Part shown: one piece after another, positions 41,648 to 49,908 of the stretch
Position numbering within the stretch: position 1 is the first letter of the stretch
Layout of the letters: every line of letters starts with the position of its first letter
The notes under the pieces: generated by a model
What the model saw: only the letters and a program-made list of their open reading frames with translations
Told to the model about the DNA's origin: nothing
The model's database searches: none
Position numbers and translations under genes: made by a program
From: Pseudomaricurvus albidus
Lineage (GTDB): Bacteria > Pseudomonadota > Gammaproteobacteria > Pseudomonadales > Cellvibrionaceae
Assembly: GCF_018863235.1 (NCBI RefSeq)
Contig: NZ_JAHKRS010000010.1
Span: forward strand, 62,001-126,000
DNA: 64,000 bases
Reading direction: 5' to 3'

Positions 41648-42751
41648 ATGAGCCTGAAGGTTCTGGTGGTCGACGATTCCAATTTTTTTCAGCACCGCTT
41701 GAAAGAGATGTTGAATGAGCATCCTAAGCTAGAGGTCATAGGGCTGGCCGCTAATGGGCGAGAGGCTGTGGAAAAGACCAGGAGTTTACGTCCTGATGTT
41801 ATAACCATGGACTACGAAATGCCTATAATGGATGGCGTTAGTGCTGTCCGGCAGATCATGTCCGAGCAGCCGACTCCCATTCTGATGTTTTCGTCTTTGA
41901 CTTATGAGGGTGCCCGCACCACGCTGGATGCTCTTGAGGCAGGGGCCGTGGACTTCCTGCCCAAGAACTTTGCCGAGATATCCAAAGACTCTGCTTCACT
42001 GAAACAGAGGCTACACAGTCGTTTGTTGGCGATAGCATCTCAGGCCAAATCATCTTTATCAAGACCGACAAGACAAGCCAGTTACGCAGACACCAAGCCA
42101 GTTGATAGTGTTAACCGAAGTGTGATTTCTTTGTCATCCAGTTCACGTGGCGCGGTTCGTAACACTCCCGCTCCCGACCTGAAAGGTAAAGTGAAATTAC
42201 TGCTTATTGGTGCTTCTACTGGTGGTCCGGTTGCTCTTGCAGACGTGTTAAGCAAGTTGCCTGAGCGTTTTCCTCTGCCTATTGTCCTTGTTCAGCATAT
42301 GCCTGAGAACTTCACCAAAGCCTTTGCAGATCGTTTGAATCGACAATGCAAAATTGAAGTTCGAGAGGCTCAGGATGGTGATTCCTTAAAGCCCGGACTG
42401 GCACTGTTGGCTCCCGGAGGCAAACAGCTAATGATTGACAAACGGGGTTCAGGAACTGTCAGGGTTCTGGAGGGTGATAGCCGGGTGAACTATAAACCCT
42501 GCCTCGATGTAACCTTTGGTTCAGCAGCCAATGCGTTTGGTAATCAGGCGCTGGGTGTGATTTTGACGGGAATGGGCTCGGACGGTTGTGAAGGTGCACG
42601 ACTGTTGAAACAGAAAGGCAGTGCAATCTGGAGTCAGGACGAAGACAGCTGCGTTATTTATGGCATGCCCATGGCGGTCGCCAGAGCACAGCTTACTGAT
42701 CGGGTGTTACCTCTGCGTGACATAGGTTCAGTGTTGGCTAAGGAATTTTAG
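41648..42751 (+). CDS. cheB: Chemotaxis methylesterase CheB
   Basis: The product is 367 residues. It starts at ATG 41648 after GAGAGAG, giving [14 protein letters not shown]; the longer TTG frame adds six unlikely residues. A receiver with TMDYEMPIMDG is joined by a Ser-rich linker to the methylesterase. The catalytic Ser (GASTGGPVAL), His (VQHMPENFTKAFADRL) and Asp (GMGSDGCEGA) are present. It demethylates or deamidates chemoreceptors. Confidence 0.95.
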   Translation: MSLKVLVVDDSNFFQHRLKEMLNEHPKLEVIGLAANGREAVEKTRSLRPDVITMDYEMPIMDGVSAVRQIMSEQPTPILMFSSLTYEGARTTLDALEAGAVDFLPKNFAEISKDSASLKQRLHSRLLAIASQAKSSLSRPTRQASYADTKPVDSVNRSVISLSSSSRGAVRNTPAPDLKGKVKLLLIGASTGGPVALADVLSKLPERFPLPIVLVQHMPENFTKAFADRLNRQCKIEVREAQDGDSLKPGLALLAPGGKQLMIDKRGSGTVRVLEGDSRVNYKPCLDVTFGSAANAFGNQALGVILTGMGSDGCEGARLLKQKGSAIWSQDEDSCVIYGMPMAVARAQLTDRVLPLRDIGSVLAKEF

Positions 42752-42757
42752 TCAGCC

Positions 42758-43504
42758 ATGGATATCCTGAGTTTGCTGGGATTGCTACTGGGGTTAATTG
42801 CCCTGATCGGCGGTAATTTTCTGGAAGGTGGAAGCTGGCAGGCGTTAGTAAATGGCCCTGCGGCTCTGATTGTCATCGGCGGGACCCTGGCAGCGGCCCT
42901 TTTGCAATTCCCCTGGTTGCAGGTTCGTCGAGCGTTATCGATCTTTCCCTGGGTATTTTACCCGCCGCAAACACCCTATAAAGCCGGCCTGCAATCCGTC
43001 GTCGGCTGGGCTGATACCGCTCGTAAACGAGGCCTGCTGGGGCTTGAGCATTATACCGAAACGGAAACGGATCTTTTCGCCCGCAAAGGTCTACAGTTGT
43101 TGATTGATGGGCAGGAGCGGGAAGCGATTCGCAGGACTCTTGAAACGGATATGGTGCTCAATGAACAACGAAACCTGGATGCGGCCAAATTTTTTGAAGC
43201 GATGGGGGGCTATGCTCCTACGGTAGGTATTATAGGCGCGGTAATGGGCCTGATTCACGTGATGAGGAATCTGGCCGATCCTGATCAGTTGGGTTCAGGT
43301 ATTGCTATCGCGTTTGTCGCGACGATTTACGGTGTGACTTTTGCCAACCTGTTTTTGCTGCCTGTAGCCAACAAGATCAAAAACTGTGTGTATCAACAAT
43401 CCCAATATCAGGAGTTGATCACTGAGGGCATTGTGGCTATCGCGGAGGGTGAGCATCCGCGCTCGATCCAGACGAAGTTGGAAAGCTTCCTGCCGCAGGT
43501 TTAA
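42758..43504 (+). CDS. motC: Stator protein MotC (MotA family)
   Basis: The product is 248 residues with four membrane segments. Family residues include the PTVGIIGAVMGLIHVM proline helix and GIAIAFVATIYGVTFANLF. Position after cheB and before motD is the same as in Pseudomonas, where MotCD is the second stator, needed for swarming and high-load motility. It is 6 bases after cheB. Confidence 0.93.
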   Translation: MDILSLLGLLLGLIALIGGNFLEGGSWQALVNGPAALIVIGGTLAAALLQFPWLQVRRALSIFPWVFYPPQTPYKAGLQSVVGWADTARKRGLLGLEHYTETETDLFARKGLQLLIDGQEREAIRRTLETDMVLNEQRNLDAAKFFEAMGGYAPTVGIIGAVMGLIHVMRNLADPDQLGSGIAIAFVATIYGVTFANLFLLPVANKIKNCVYQQSQYQELITEGIVAIAEGEHPRSIQTKLESFLPQV

Positions 43505-43507
43505 TGC

Positions 43508-44407
43508 ATGCCCAGGAGACGTCTTCAGGAAGAGGTGAATCACGAACGCTGGCTGGTTTCCTATTCGGACTTCATCACGCTGTTATTTGCTTTCTTTGTT
43601 GTGATGTATTCAATATCGCAGGTCAATGAAGGAAAGTATCGGGTTTTATCTGAAACACTGAACTCGGCTTTTACGCATTCTTCGGAGGCCAATAAGGTAC
43701 CTCTGACATTGAAGCCGATTCAGGTGGGGCACCCTGAAAGACATTCCAGCCCGGGAATAGTGAGCGATGATTCAGGGGATGCCGCTGAAACTGCTTTACC
43801 TCAGCCCGCAGCGAGTATGAATGATGCTGTGATGGATTCATTGTCTGAACGGCTTGGGCAGGAGTTTCCGGATCTGATAGATCAGGAATTGATTCTGATA
43901 CAGGGCAATGAACTCTGGTTGGAAGTAGAGCTGAAGTCGAACATTTTGTTTGATTCAGCAGATGCAGTTCCCAGTTCCCGGGCTCTTGAAATTTTCAGGG
44001 ATATGGCGACGCTACTGCAGGGTTACGATAATGAGATTCGGGTAGAGGGATTTACCGATAACCTCCCCATAGCGACACATAAATTTCCCAGTAATTGGGA
44101 ATTGTCTTCAGCGCGGGCGGTTACGGTGGTCAAATTGTTGGCAGAATCCGGGATTAAGCCTCATCGGTTGTCAGCTGTTGGTTACGGTTCTCATCGGCCC
44201 ATTGCAGACAACACGACTGAGCAGGGACGAGCTGCCAACCGACGTGTGGTCTTGATGATCGCCCGTGAGGGGCAGAGGGAACGCCTGAAAAACGTTACTT
44301 CATCGGTTGAGAGGTCGTCCACGGATGAACAAATTGAGCCGGTAGAAACCAATGGGGGCGGGTGGTTGTTCAGCAGTAACCCTGAACTCCCTCGTTTGCC
44401 AAACTAA
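43508..44407 (+). CDS. motD: Stator protein MotD (MotB family)
   Basis: The product is 299 residues. One N-terminal membrane helix carries the ion-binding Asp (LVSYSDFITLLFAFFVVMYS). A periplasmic linker leads to an OmpA-like peptidoglycan-binding domain (NWELSSARAVTVVKLL, YGSHRPIADNTTEQGRAANR). It pairs with MotC, starting 4 bases downstream. The C-terminal 40 residues are extra and variable. Confidence 0.93.
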   Translation: MPRRRLQEEVNHERWLVSYSDFITLLFAFFVVMYSISQVNEGKYRVLSETLNSAFTHSSEANKVPLTLKPIQVGHPERHSSPGIVSDDSGDAAETALPQPAASMNDAVMDSLSERLGQEFPDLIDQELILIQGNELWLEVELKSNILFDSADAVPSSRALEIFRDMATLLQGYDNEIRVEGFTDNLPIATHKFPSNWELSSARAVTVVKLLAESGIKPHRLSAVGYGSHRPIADNTTEQGRAANRRVVLMIAREGQRERLKNVTSSVERSSTDEQIEPVETNGGGWLFSSNPELPRLPN

Positions 44408-44443
44408 TTTTAAGCTAACTGTTTACAGTTGAGAGGGTGTCAC

Positions 44444-45259
44444 GTGCTTGCGTGGACTATAGCCAATCAAAAAGGCGGTGTTGGTAAAACAACCACTACG
44501 GTTGCTCTGGCAGGGCTTTGTGCCGAACAGGGTAAACGAGTGTTGTTGTTGGATCTGGATCCTCATGGCTCATTAAGCAGCTATTTCAAGCATGAGCCAG
44601 ACCAGGTTGTAAACAGCACGTTTACCCTGTTTCAGAAACGCAAAGAGCTGTCTATTGATCTTGTTCGTGAGTGTATCGTCGAAACAGGCTATCAAAACAT
44701 TGGCCTGATACCTTCGTCGATGGCGCTGGCCACACTGGAGCGTCAGGCTATCAGTCAGGACGGGATGGGGCTGGTCATCAGTCGCGCGTTAGCCGCTATC
44801 AAGGGCGAATTCGATATTGTACTGATTGATTGCCCGCCATTGCTGGGTATTTTGATGATTAATGCTCTGGCTGCGTGTCAGCAACTTTTGATACCGGTGC
44901 AGACAGAGTTTTTGGCCCTGAAGGGGCTTGAGCGAATGACTCAAACCCTGGATATGATGAGCAAATCCCGCAAGCATCCTCTGCAATACAGTATCGTGCC
45001 GACCATGTTTGACCGACGGACTCAGGCCTCTGTGGTGAGTCTCCGTTCTATACGCAATAACTACGAGTCAAATGTCTGGCCAGGCAAAATCCCTGTCGAT
45101 ACCAAATTACGGGATGCCAGCAAGGCGGGGGTTCCGCCTCACCTGTTTCAGCCTGATAGCCGGGCTGTAGATGCCTATCGTTCATTGCTTAAATGGCAAC
45201 TGTCCCGTCGAGCATCAATGCGTCCAGTTGAAGCCTCTGCTGATGGGGTTGTGTCGTGA
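44444..45259 (+). CDS. parC: ParA-family ATPase ParC (chemotaxis array localisation)
   Basis: The product is 271 residues. GTG 44444 is six bases after GAGAGGG and gives MLAWTIANQKGGVGKTTTTV. The Walker A, LLDLDPHGSLSSYF and IDCPPLLGILMINAL motifs are complete. The gene order cheB-motCD-parC-parP-cheW combines the Pseudomonas order with the Vibrio ParC/ParP system, where ParC recruits chemotaxis arrays to the pole. It overlaps parP by four bases. Confidence 0.9.
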   Translation: MLAWTIANQKGGVGKTTTTVALAGLCAEQGKRVLLLDLDPHGSLSSYFKHEPDQVVNSTFTLFQKRKELSIDLVRECIVETGYQNIGLIPSSMALATLERQAISQDGMGLVISRALAAIKGEFDIVLIDCPPLLGILMINALAACQQLLIPVQTEFLALKGLERMTQTLDMMSKSRKHPLQYSIVPTMFDRRTQASVVSLRSIRNNYESNVWPGKIPVDTKLRDASKAGVPPHLFQPDSRAVDAYRSLLKWQLSRRASMRPVEASADGVVS

Positions 45260-46167
45260 GTAATGTGTCCCATGATGTCTTGCAAGGGTATTTCGACGAT
45301 TTGTTGACGTCTGAACCCAATGATCTTGATATTCGTCACGAGCCCGCAGCCAGAATCAAAACGGCCATTTTATCCCGTGAATCGGTCGTTGAGCCCAATG
45401 AACAGGATCTGGCACGGGAGAAACTGGCCAAATTACTGGCATCATCACCTCTGACCGTTGCTGAATCCACCGAACACCTTGATGTTCCGGTGGTGGAAGA
45501 GGTGGCTGCGGAGTCTGTTGTTCTTGAAACCACCTCAATAGACGAAAGCCCAACGACAGCTCAGGTTGTCGCTCGGCCATCATCTATCGAGGAGGTCGCC
45601 GAGCCGGTCAGTGCCGCTGTAATCCAGGACCAGGTAGAAGAAACCCACGCTGAGCAGGACGAACCCACCATTCAATGGATGGAAAACGGCCGCCCGTCCT
45701 GGGCTCAGGATCGATTTGAAGTCCTCCTGTTTGAAGTGGCTGGTCTGACATTGGCTGTTCCTTTGATATCTCTCGGGCAAATTCAGCCTCTGACAGATGA
45801 ATTGACCCCATTATTTGGCCAGGCAGAGTGGTTTATGGGGTTGCAGCCGACACCGGTTGGCAAAATTCGTACGATCAATACGGCCCGTTTTGTCATGCCC
45901 GAGCGCTATGAAGAGAAGTTTGCCGATAACGCCAAATACGTGGTTTCTATCGATGGTTTGCCCTGGGGTCTGGCTGTGGACGCAGTTAACCAGCCTATTA
46001 CCCTGCAACCGGAAGATGTGAAGTGGCGTGGTGAGCGGAGTAAACGGCCCTGGTTGGCGGGTACGGTAAAGCAGCATATGTGCGCTTTGCTGGATATTCC
46101 GGCGATGGGGATGTTGCTCAATGCAGCTGACCGTAAAAAGTCTTCACAAGATCCGCTGAAAACTTAA
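45256..46167 (+). CDS. parP: CheW-domain protein ParP
   Basis: The product is 303 residues: a variable acidic N-terminal half (about 1-150) and a C-terminal CheW-like domain (about 155-290, FEVLLFEVAGLTLAVPLISL, KYVVSIDGLPWGLAVDAV). In Vibrio, ParP binds CheA and ParC and keeps arrays polar. The GTG start overlaps parC. Assignment is by domain and context. Confidence 0.87.
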   Translation: MSNVSHDVLQGYFDDLLTSEPNDLDIRHEPAARIKTAILSRESVVEPNEQDLAREKLAKLLASSPLTVAESTEHLDVPVVEEVAAESVVLETTSIDESPTTAQVVARPSSIEEVAEPVSAAVIQDQVEETHAEQDEPTIQWMENGRPSWAQDRFEVLLFEVAGLTLAVPLISLGQIQPLTDELTPLFGQAEWFMGLQPTPVGKIRTINTARFVMPERYEEKFADNAKYVVSIDGLPWGLAVDAVNQPITLQPEDVKWRGERSKRPWLAGTVKQHMCALLDIPAMGMLLNAADRKKSSQDPLKT

Positions 46168-46295
46168 GCACTGAAAGAACGTTTTCTTGTTCAATTATTT
46201 TTCCTGCTGGCCGATATGCTGGCATAGAAGCTGCAATCTTATACTGCAACCGTGTGAAATTGATGTTTTTTTGACGCTTCCCGGTGTTTGCTTCC

Positions 46296-46311
46296 TGGCA
46301 TTGGTTTTGCC
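46296..46311 (+). promoter_or_regulatory. Sigma-54 promoter of cheW
   Basis: TGGCAT-TGGTT-TTGCC, 64 bases before the cheW ATG. Two side bases differ from consensus. It gives cheW and the DUF2802 gene a separate start. Confidence 0.72.
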
Positions 46312-46374
46312 AGAGGCGGGCAGGAGCTGCGCAGCATAAGACACAACACGACAAGATCCTTTGAGGACTGATTT

Positions 46375-46860
46375 ATGGCAAACAACGCTGCAATGAGTAA
46401 AACCAGTGATGATCCGATTTTGCAGTGGGTCACTTTCAAATTGGCTGGAGAAACCTACGGCATTAACGTCATGCAGGTACAGGAAGTTCTCCGTTACTCG
46501 GAAATTGCTCCTGTTCCCGGCGCACCGTCGTATGTACTGGGGATTATCAATCTGCGTGGTAATGTGGTTACGGTTATTGATACCCGCCACAGATTCGGCC
46601 TTGAAGATGGAGAGCTGACAGACAATACCCGAATTGTAATCATTGAAGCTGATAATCATGTTGTCGGTATATTGGTGGATAGTGTTGCAGAAGTGGTTTA
46701 TCTGAAGCAGTCAGAAATTGAAACCGCACCGAATGTCGGTAATGAAGAAAGTGCGAAGTTCATTCAGGGTGTGTGTCATAAAAATGATGAACTTCTGATA
46801 TTGGTAGAACTCGACAAATTACTGACCGACGAAGAGTGGGCCGAGATCGAGAACGTTTAA
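46375..46860 (+). CDS. cheW: Chemotaxis adaptor CheW
   Basis: The product is 161 residues, a single CheW domain (WVTFKLAGETYGINVMQVQE, GIINLRGNVVTVIDTRHRFG, GILVDSVAEVVYL). It links receptors to CheA. Preceded by a 207-base gap with its own sigma-54 element and a TTTGAGGAC leader. Confidence 0.96.
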   Translation: MANNAAMSKTSDDPILQWVTFKLAGETYGINVMQVQEVLRYSEIAPVPGAPSYVLGIINLRGNVVTVIDTRHRFGLEDGELTDNTRIVIIEADNHVVGILVDSVAEVVYLKQSEIETAPNVGNEESAKFIQGVCHKNDELLILVELDKLLTDEEWAEIENV

Positions 46861-46944
46861 CAGCAACAAGCGCATACAGTCCTGGTTGCTGGGCTTCAGA
46901 AAACTGTGTTGGTGATTGATGGAACTTATTGAGCGGAGAATACA

Positions 46945-47376
46945 GTGATAGTGTCCGACAGCTTATTGGTGGATGTACTCTTGATTTCGGCGCTGGGTAT
47001 CAGCGTGATTTCTCTGGCGGCTGCGCTATTGTGCTTTTCTCTGCTGCGGAAACAGGCCGCAGCCAATATTCAACTTTTCCAAAAGCTGGAGAAAAGCCAA
47101 CAAATGAGCAACAGCAACACAGTCCGCCTTGGCAAGCGCTTGGTCGCTCTCGAAAAACAGTTGTTGGCGGTGGAGCAGGGCAGTAGTGCTGCTTCCCGAG
47201 AGACGCCTGATCCATCTTCAAACGTAGTTTTGGATGAGAGCCTGAAAGATGCGCTTTCGTTGCTGAATGCCGGGCTGCCACCGGAAGAGGTGGCCCGACG
47301 TTGTGGGATTTCAAAGGCTGAGGCCTCATTGATGAAACTCATGCGGACTCATGCACAGCAATCTGTGGCAGCTTGA
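46945..47376 (+). CDS. DUF2802 membrane protein
   Basis: The product is 143 residues: an N-terminal membrane helix (about 8-32), a coiled coil (about 40-75), and a C-terminal helix-turn-helix-like segment (LLNAGLPPEEVARRCGISKAEASLMK). This pattern and the position after cheW match the DUF2802 gene (PA1465-like) of pseudomonads. Function is unknown. It is the last gene of the chemotaxis group. A weak hairpin without T-run lies at 47383-47402. Confidence 0.82.
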   Translation: MIVSDSLLVDVLLISALGISVISLAAALLCFSLLRKQAAANIQLFQKLEKSQQMSNSNTVRLGKRLVALEKQLLAVEQGSSAASRETPDPSSNVVLDESLKDALSLLNAGLPPEEVARRCGISKAEASLMKLMRTHAQQSVAA

Positions 47377-47547
47377 CAGTTATTGGGGATATTCTCCCCC
47401 AAGCGCCTGATTCATTCTTGGCCTGATTACTTTTTCTGCTTGTTCCCTTTTGCTCAACCTTCCAGTGCCTTTTTAGTTAAAAAGACACTAAGGCTCAGGT
47501 CTTTCCTCACCTACACTTTTTAAAGTTATGTGGGTTTGGAGGGCACT

Positions 47548-47988
47548 ATGGGCTTTTTAAACGGCTATAAACGTTACTTTATATTGTGTTTGTGCGTGTT
47601 TTTCACTCTGTCGGCAAAAGCGGATGAGACACCCTTGGGTGTGTCTGGTGCCACAACAATCAACGTTTTTAAAGCCAAAGAGCTCTATGACCGAGGCGCA
47701 GTGTTTATCGATGTTCGGAGTGATGAAGAATGGACCATTGGGCATATTGATGGCGCACTCCATATGGACTTTCAAAAGGACTTTTCCAAACTTTATAACT
47801 CAGAGTATGTCTCACGCGATACCCCCATTGTTATTTACTGCAACAGCTCAAATTGTTTGCGCAGTGCTTATGCTGTTGCCGTCTCTGTTTATTGGGGTTT
47901 TCGCCAGGTCTATTACTTCCGTGGGGGATATTTCGCCTGGATCTTGCAGGATTATCCCGCAGTGATGAGCCACATAGCCAGCAAATAG
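47548..47988 (+). CDS. Exported rhodanese-like protein
   Basis: The product is 146 residues. The start ATG 47548 follows GGAGGGC. A signal peptide (about 8-25, ending LSAKA) is followed by one rhodanese domain: VFIDVRSDEEWTIGHIDGAL, then the active-site loop IVIYCNSSNCLRSAYA. The loop has two Cys (C-x4-C) followed by Leu-Arg, a pattern of periplasmic rhodaneses. Substrate is unknown. It probably forms its own transcript. Confidence 0.85.
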   Translation: MGFLNGYKRYFILCLCVFFTLSAKADETPLGVSGATTINVFKAKELYDRGAVFIDVRSDEEWTIGHIDGALHMDFQKDFSKLYNSEYVSRDTPIVIYCNSSNCLRSAYAVAVSVYWGFRQVYYFRGGYFAWILQDYPAVMSHIASK

Positions 47989-48111
47989 CTGTTCTGCGTT
48001 ACATTGACCCGCCTGGTAACGCGTGGCAAACTCCCTTACTGTCATGGTAAGTAATAAACACTTGATACCCAGCTTATCGCCAAATCCTGTAGGTTTGGCG
48101 TTCGAACAGAA

Positions 48112-48240
48112 GTCTGATTAAACGAAACGGCAAACCGGGAGTAATTCCGGGACGCAAAGCCAGTGCCCGCAGTGCTAACGACCAGTTCTTTCACCATTAG
48201 AGCTGGATGTTTCTTTCCCGGGTCGAACGGTTACCGAAAT
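48112..48240 (+). ncRNA. Cyclic di-GMP-I (GEMM) riboswitch
   Basis: The conserved core is visible: ACGGCAAACC, a six-pair stem CCGGGA/TTCCGG with a GTAA (GNRA) tetraloop, then GGGACGCAAAGCC, the hallmark of GEMM-I aptamers. Further 3', CCAGTTCT/AGAGCTGG forms the second long stem, and GGTTACCG closes as in known examples. The aptamer ends just before AAGG (48241) and the ATG at 48253. No intrinsic terminator is seen, so control is likely at translation. Confidence 0.9.
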
Positions 48241-48252
48241 AAGGTCGGCTTG

Positions 48253-48726
48253 ATGCCTGAAAAAATTCCCAAGAAATCCACTCTTCAGGTAACGCTGCAG
48301 TACGCTTTGGCGATATTCATCATTGCCACACTGACTTCTTTGCTCACATTACTCGGCGCCAATGTCTTCGCATGGTTTTCTGCGGATGAACAGGAAGCTA
48401 CCTATTATCATAAAATTCCTTTTGATCAGCAGGATGCGGTCAGGCTTTGTGAAGAGAAAGCTGAGAGTAAATTTGGCGAAAGGCTTGTCCGTACCGATAC
48501 CGATTGGCGTTCCACCCGTTTCGAGGCGAAAAAGCAAACTTATCTGGTCTTGTTGAATGGCACGATTGGCGATTATCAGCAAAACGAGCAGGCGAAGCTC
48601 TATTGCTATGTAGATCCAGACGACAAGGTGGTGACCTACTTTAGAGCCTATGATCTCAATGGCAAATCCCTGTTAAGCCGCAGTATCAATATGGAAGCGA
48701 TGTTAGAGGGGCTTAGTAGCCCTTAA
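48253..48726 (+). CDS. Unrecognised single-TM protein under c-di-GMP riboswitch control
   Basis: The product is 157 residues. A basic N-terminus (MPEKIPKKST) and one hydrophobic helix (about 17-39) suggest an N-in inner-membrane anchor with a roughly 115-residue extracytoplasmic domain. That domain has two Cys (66 and 118) that could form a disulphide, and a beta-rich end (KLYCYVDPDDKVVTYFRAYD). I do not recognise the family. The riboswitch places it in the c-di-GMP regulon, so matrix, adhesion or motility-transition roles are possible, but nothing in the sequence says which. Confidence 0.8.
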   Translation: MPEKIPKKSTLQVTLQYALAIFIIATLTSLLTLLGANVFAWFSADEQEATYYHKIPFDQQDAVRLCEEKAESKFGERLVRTDTDWRSTRFEAKKQTYLVLLNGTIGDYQQNEQAKLYCYVDPDDKVVTYFRAYDLNGKSLLSRSINMEAMLEGLSSP

Positions 48727-48735
48727 CTCCTCTAT

Positions 48736-48777
48736 ATTCCCTCTGAAAATTCCAGTATTCCCTCTGAAAATTCCAGT
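48736..48777. repeat. Perfect 21-base tandem duplication
   Basis: Two identical 21-base units (48736-48756 and 48757-48777) each start ATTCCCTCTG and end AATTCCAGT. They lie just after the riboswitch-controlled gene, in non-coding sequence. Confidence 0.9.
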
Positions 48778-49003
48778 TTTCCCCAGCAGTTGCGGTGATG
48801 TCAGTGCCGTTTCCTGGGGGACGAGATTTGCTGTTTTCCTGATGAGAAATTGGCAAATCTGCCCTTTCAATGTAGCAAAAAAGGACAAAATGGCCGATTT
48901 GCTGTTCATTTTCGCGCAATCTGCGGCTCTGCCGGGCTGGAGAGGATGGACTCTCTGGGGGCTGTGGTAGACTCGGGGCATTGAAAACCCGAGGAAGAGA
49001 TTG

Positions 49004-49849
49004 ATGAAATTTGAAGGTACACAGAATTACGTCGCAACAGATGATTTGAGAATGGCTGTCGATGCGGCCGTTGCCCTGCAGCGTCCGCTATTGGTCAAAG
49101 GGGAGCCTGGAACCGGTAAGACCATGCTGGCAGAGCAGGTTGCTGATTCCATGGGCATGCGCCTGATCCAATGGCACATCAAATCGACCACAAAGGCTCA
49201 GCAAGGCCTCTACGAGTACGATGCTGTGTCGCGTCTGCGTGATTCTCAGCTGGGTAACGACAAGGTTAACGACATTTCCAACTACCTGAAAAAAGGGAAG
49301 CTTTGGGAGGCTTTTGAATCTGACGAGCAGGTGGTTCTGCTGATTGATGAAATTGACAAAGCCGACATAGAGTTCCCGAATGATCTGCTGGTGGAAATCG
49401 ACAAGATGGAGTTCTTTGTTTACGAGACCGGTGAGGTGATTAAAGCCAAACACCGTCCCATTGTCATCATCACCAGTAACAATGAGAAGGAGCTTCCGGA
49501 CGCCTTCCTGCGCCGCTGCTTCTTTCATTACATCAGCTTCCCTGACCGAGACACCATGATGAAGATCATCGATGTCCACTTCCCGTCAATCAAGGCCGAC
49601 CTGGTACGTGACGCCCTGGATATCTTCTTTGACGTACGTCAGGTTCCTGGCCTGAAGAAAAAGCCCTCTACCTCAGAGCTGGTCGATTGGCTCAAGTTGC
49701 TGATGGCGGATGATATTCCTGATGAAGTCCTCAAAAGTGGCGATACCAGACAGGCTATTCCACCCCTGTATGGCGCTTTGCTGAAAAACGAGCAGGACGT
49801 GCATCTTTTGGATCGTCTGGCCTTTATGACTCGCCGTAAAAACGCCTGA
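49004..49849 (+). CDS. MoxR-family AAA+ ATPase
   Basis: The product is 281 residues. The ATG 49004 follows GAGGA by eight bases; a TTG just before is too close. Walker A is GEPGTGKT (33-40), Walker B VLLIDEIDKAD, and sensor 1 ITSNNEKELPDAFLRRC. MoxR ATPases act as chaperones for VWA-domain partners, and the next gene encodes such a protein. The two form an operon with a 59-base gap. The target complex is unknown. Confidence 0.9.
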   Translation: MKFEGTQNYVATDDLRMAVDAAVALQRPLLVKGEPGTGKTMLAEQVADSMGMRLIQWHIKSTTKAQQGLYEYDAVSRLRDSQLGNDKVNDISNYLKKGKLWEAFESDEQVVLLIDEIDKADIEFPNDLLVEIDKMEFFVYETGEVIKAKHRPIVIITSNNEKELPDAFLRRCFFHYISFPDRDTMMKIIDVHFPSIKADLVRDALDIFFDVRQVPGLKKKPSTSELVDWLKLLMADDIPDEVLKSGDTRQAIPPLYGALLKNEQDVHLLDRLAFMTRRKNA

Positions 49850-49908
49850 TCACCGGTCTGTTTAAGTTTGTGAGCAAAACTCAAACAGACTCTTAAAAGG
49901 AGTATTCA

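Noticed and set aside
48721-48800. Tandem 21-mers as a CRISPR array or terminator
   Set aside because: Only two adjacent units without spacers, no cas genes, and no dyad symmetry.
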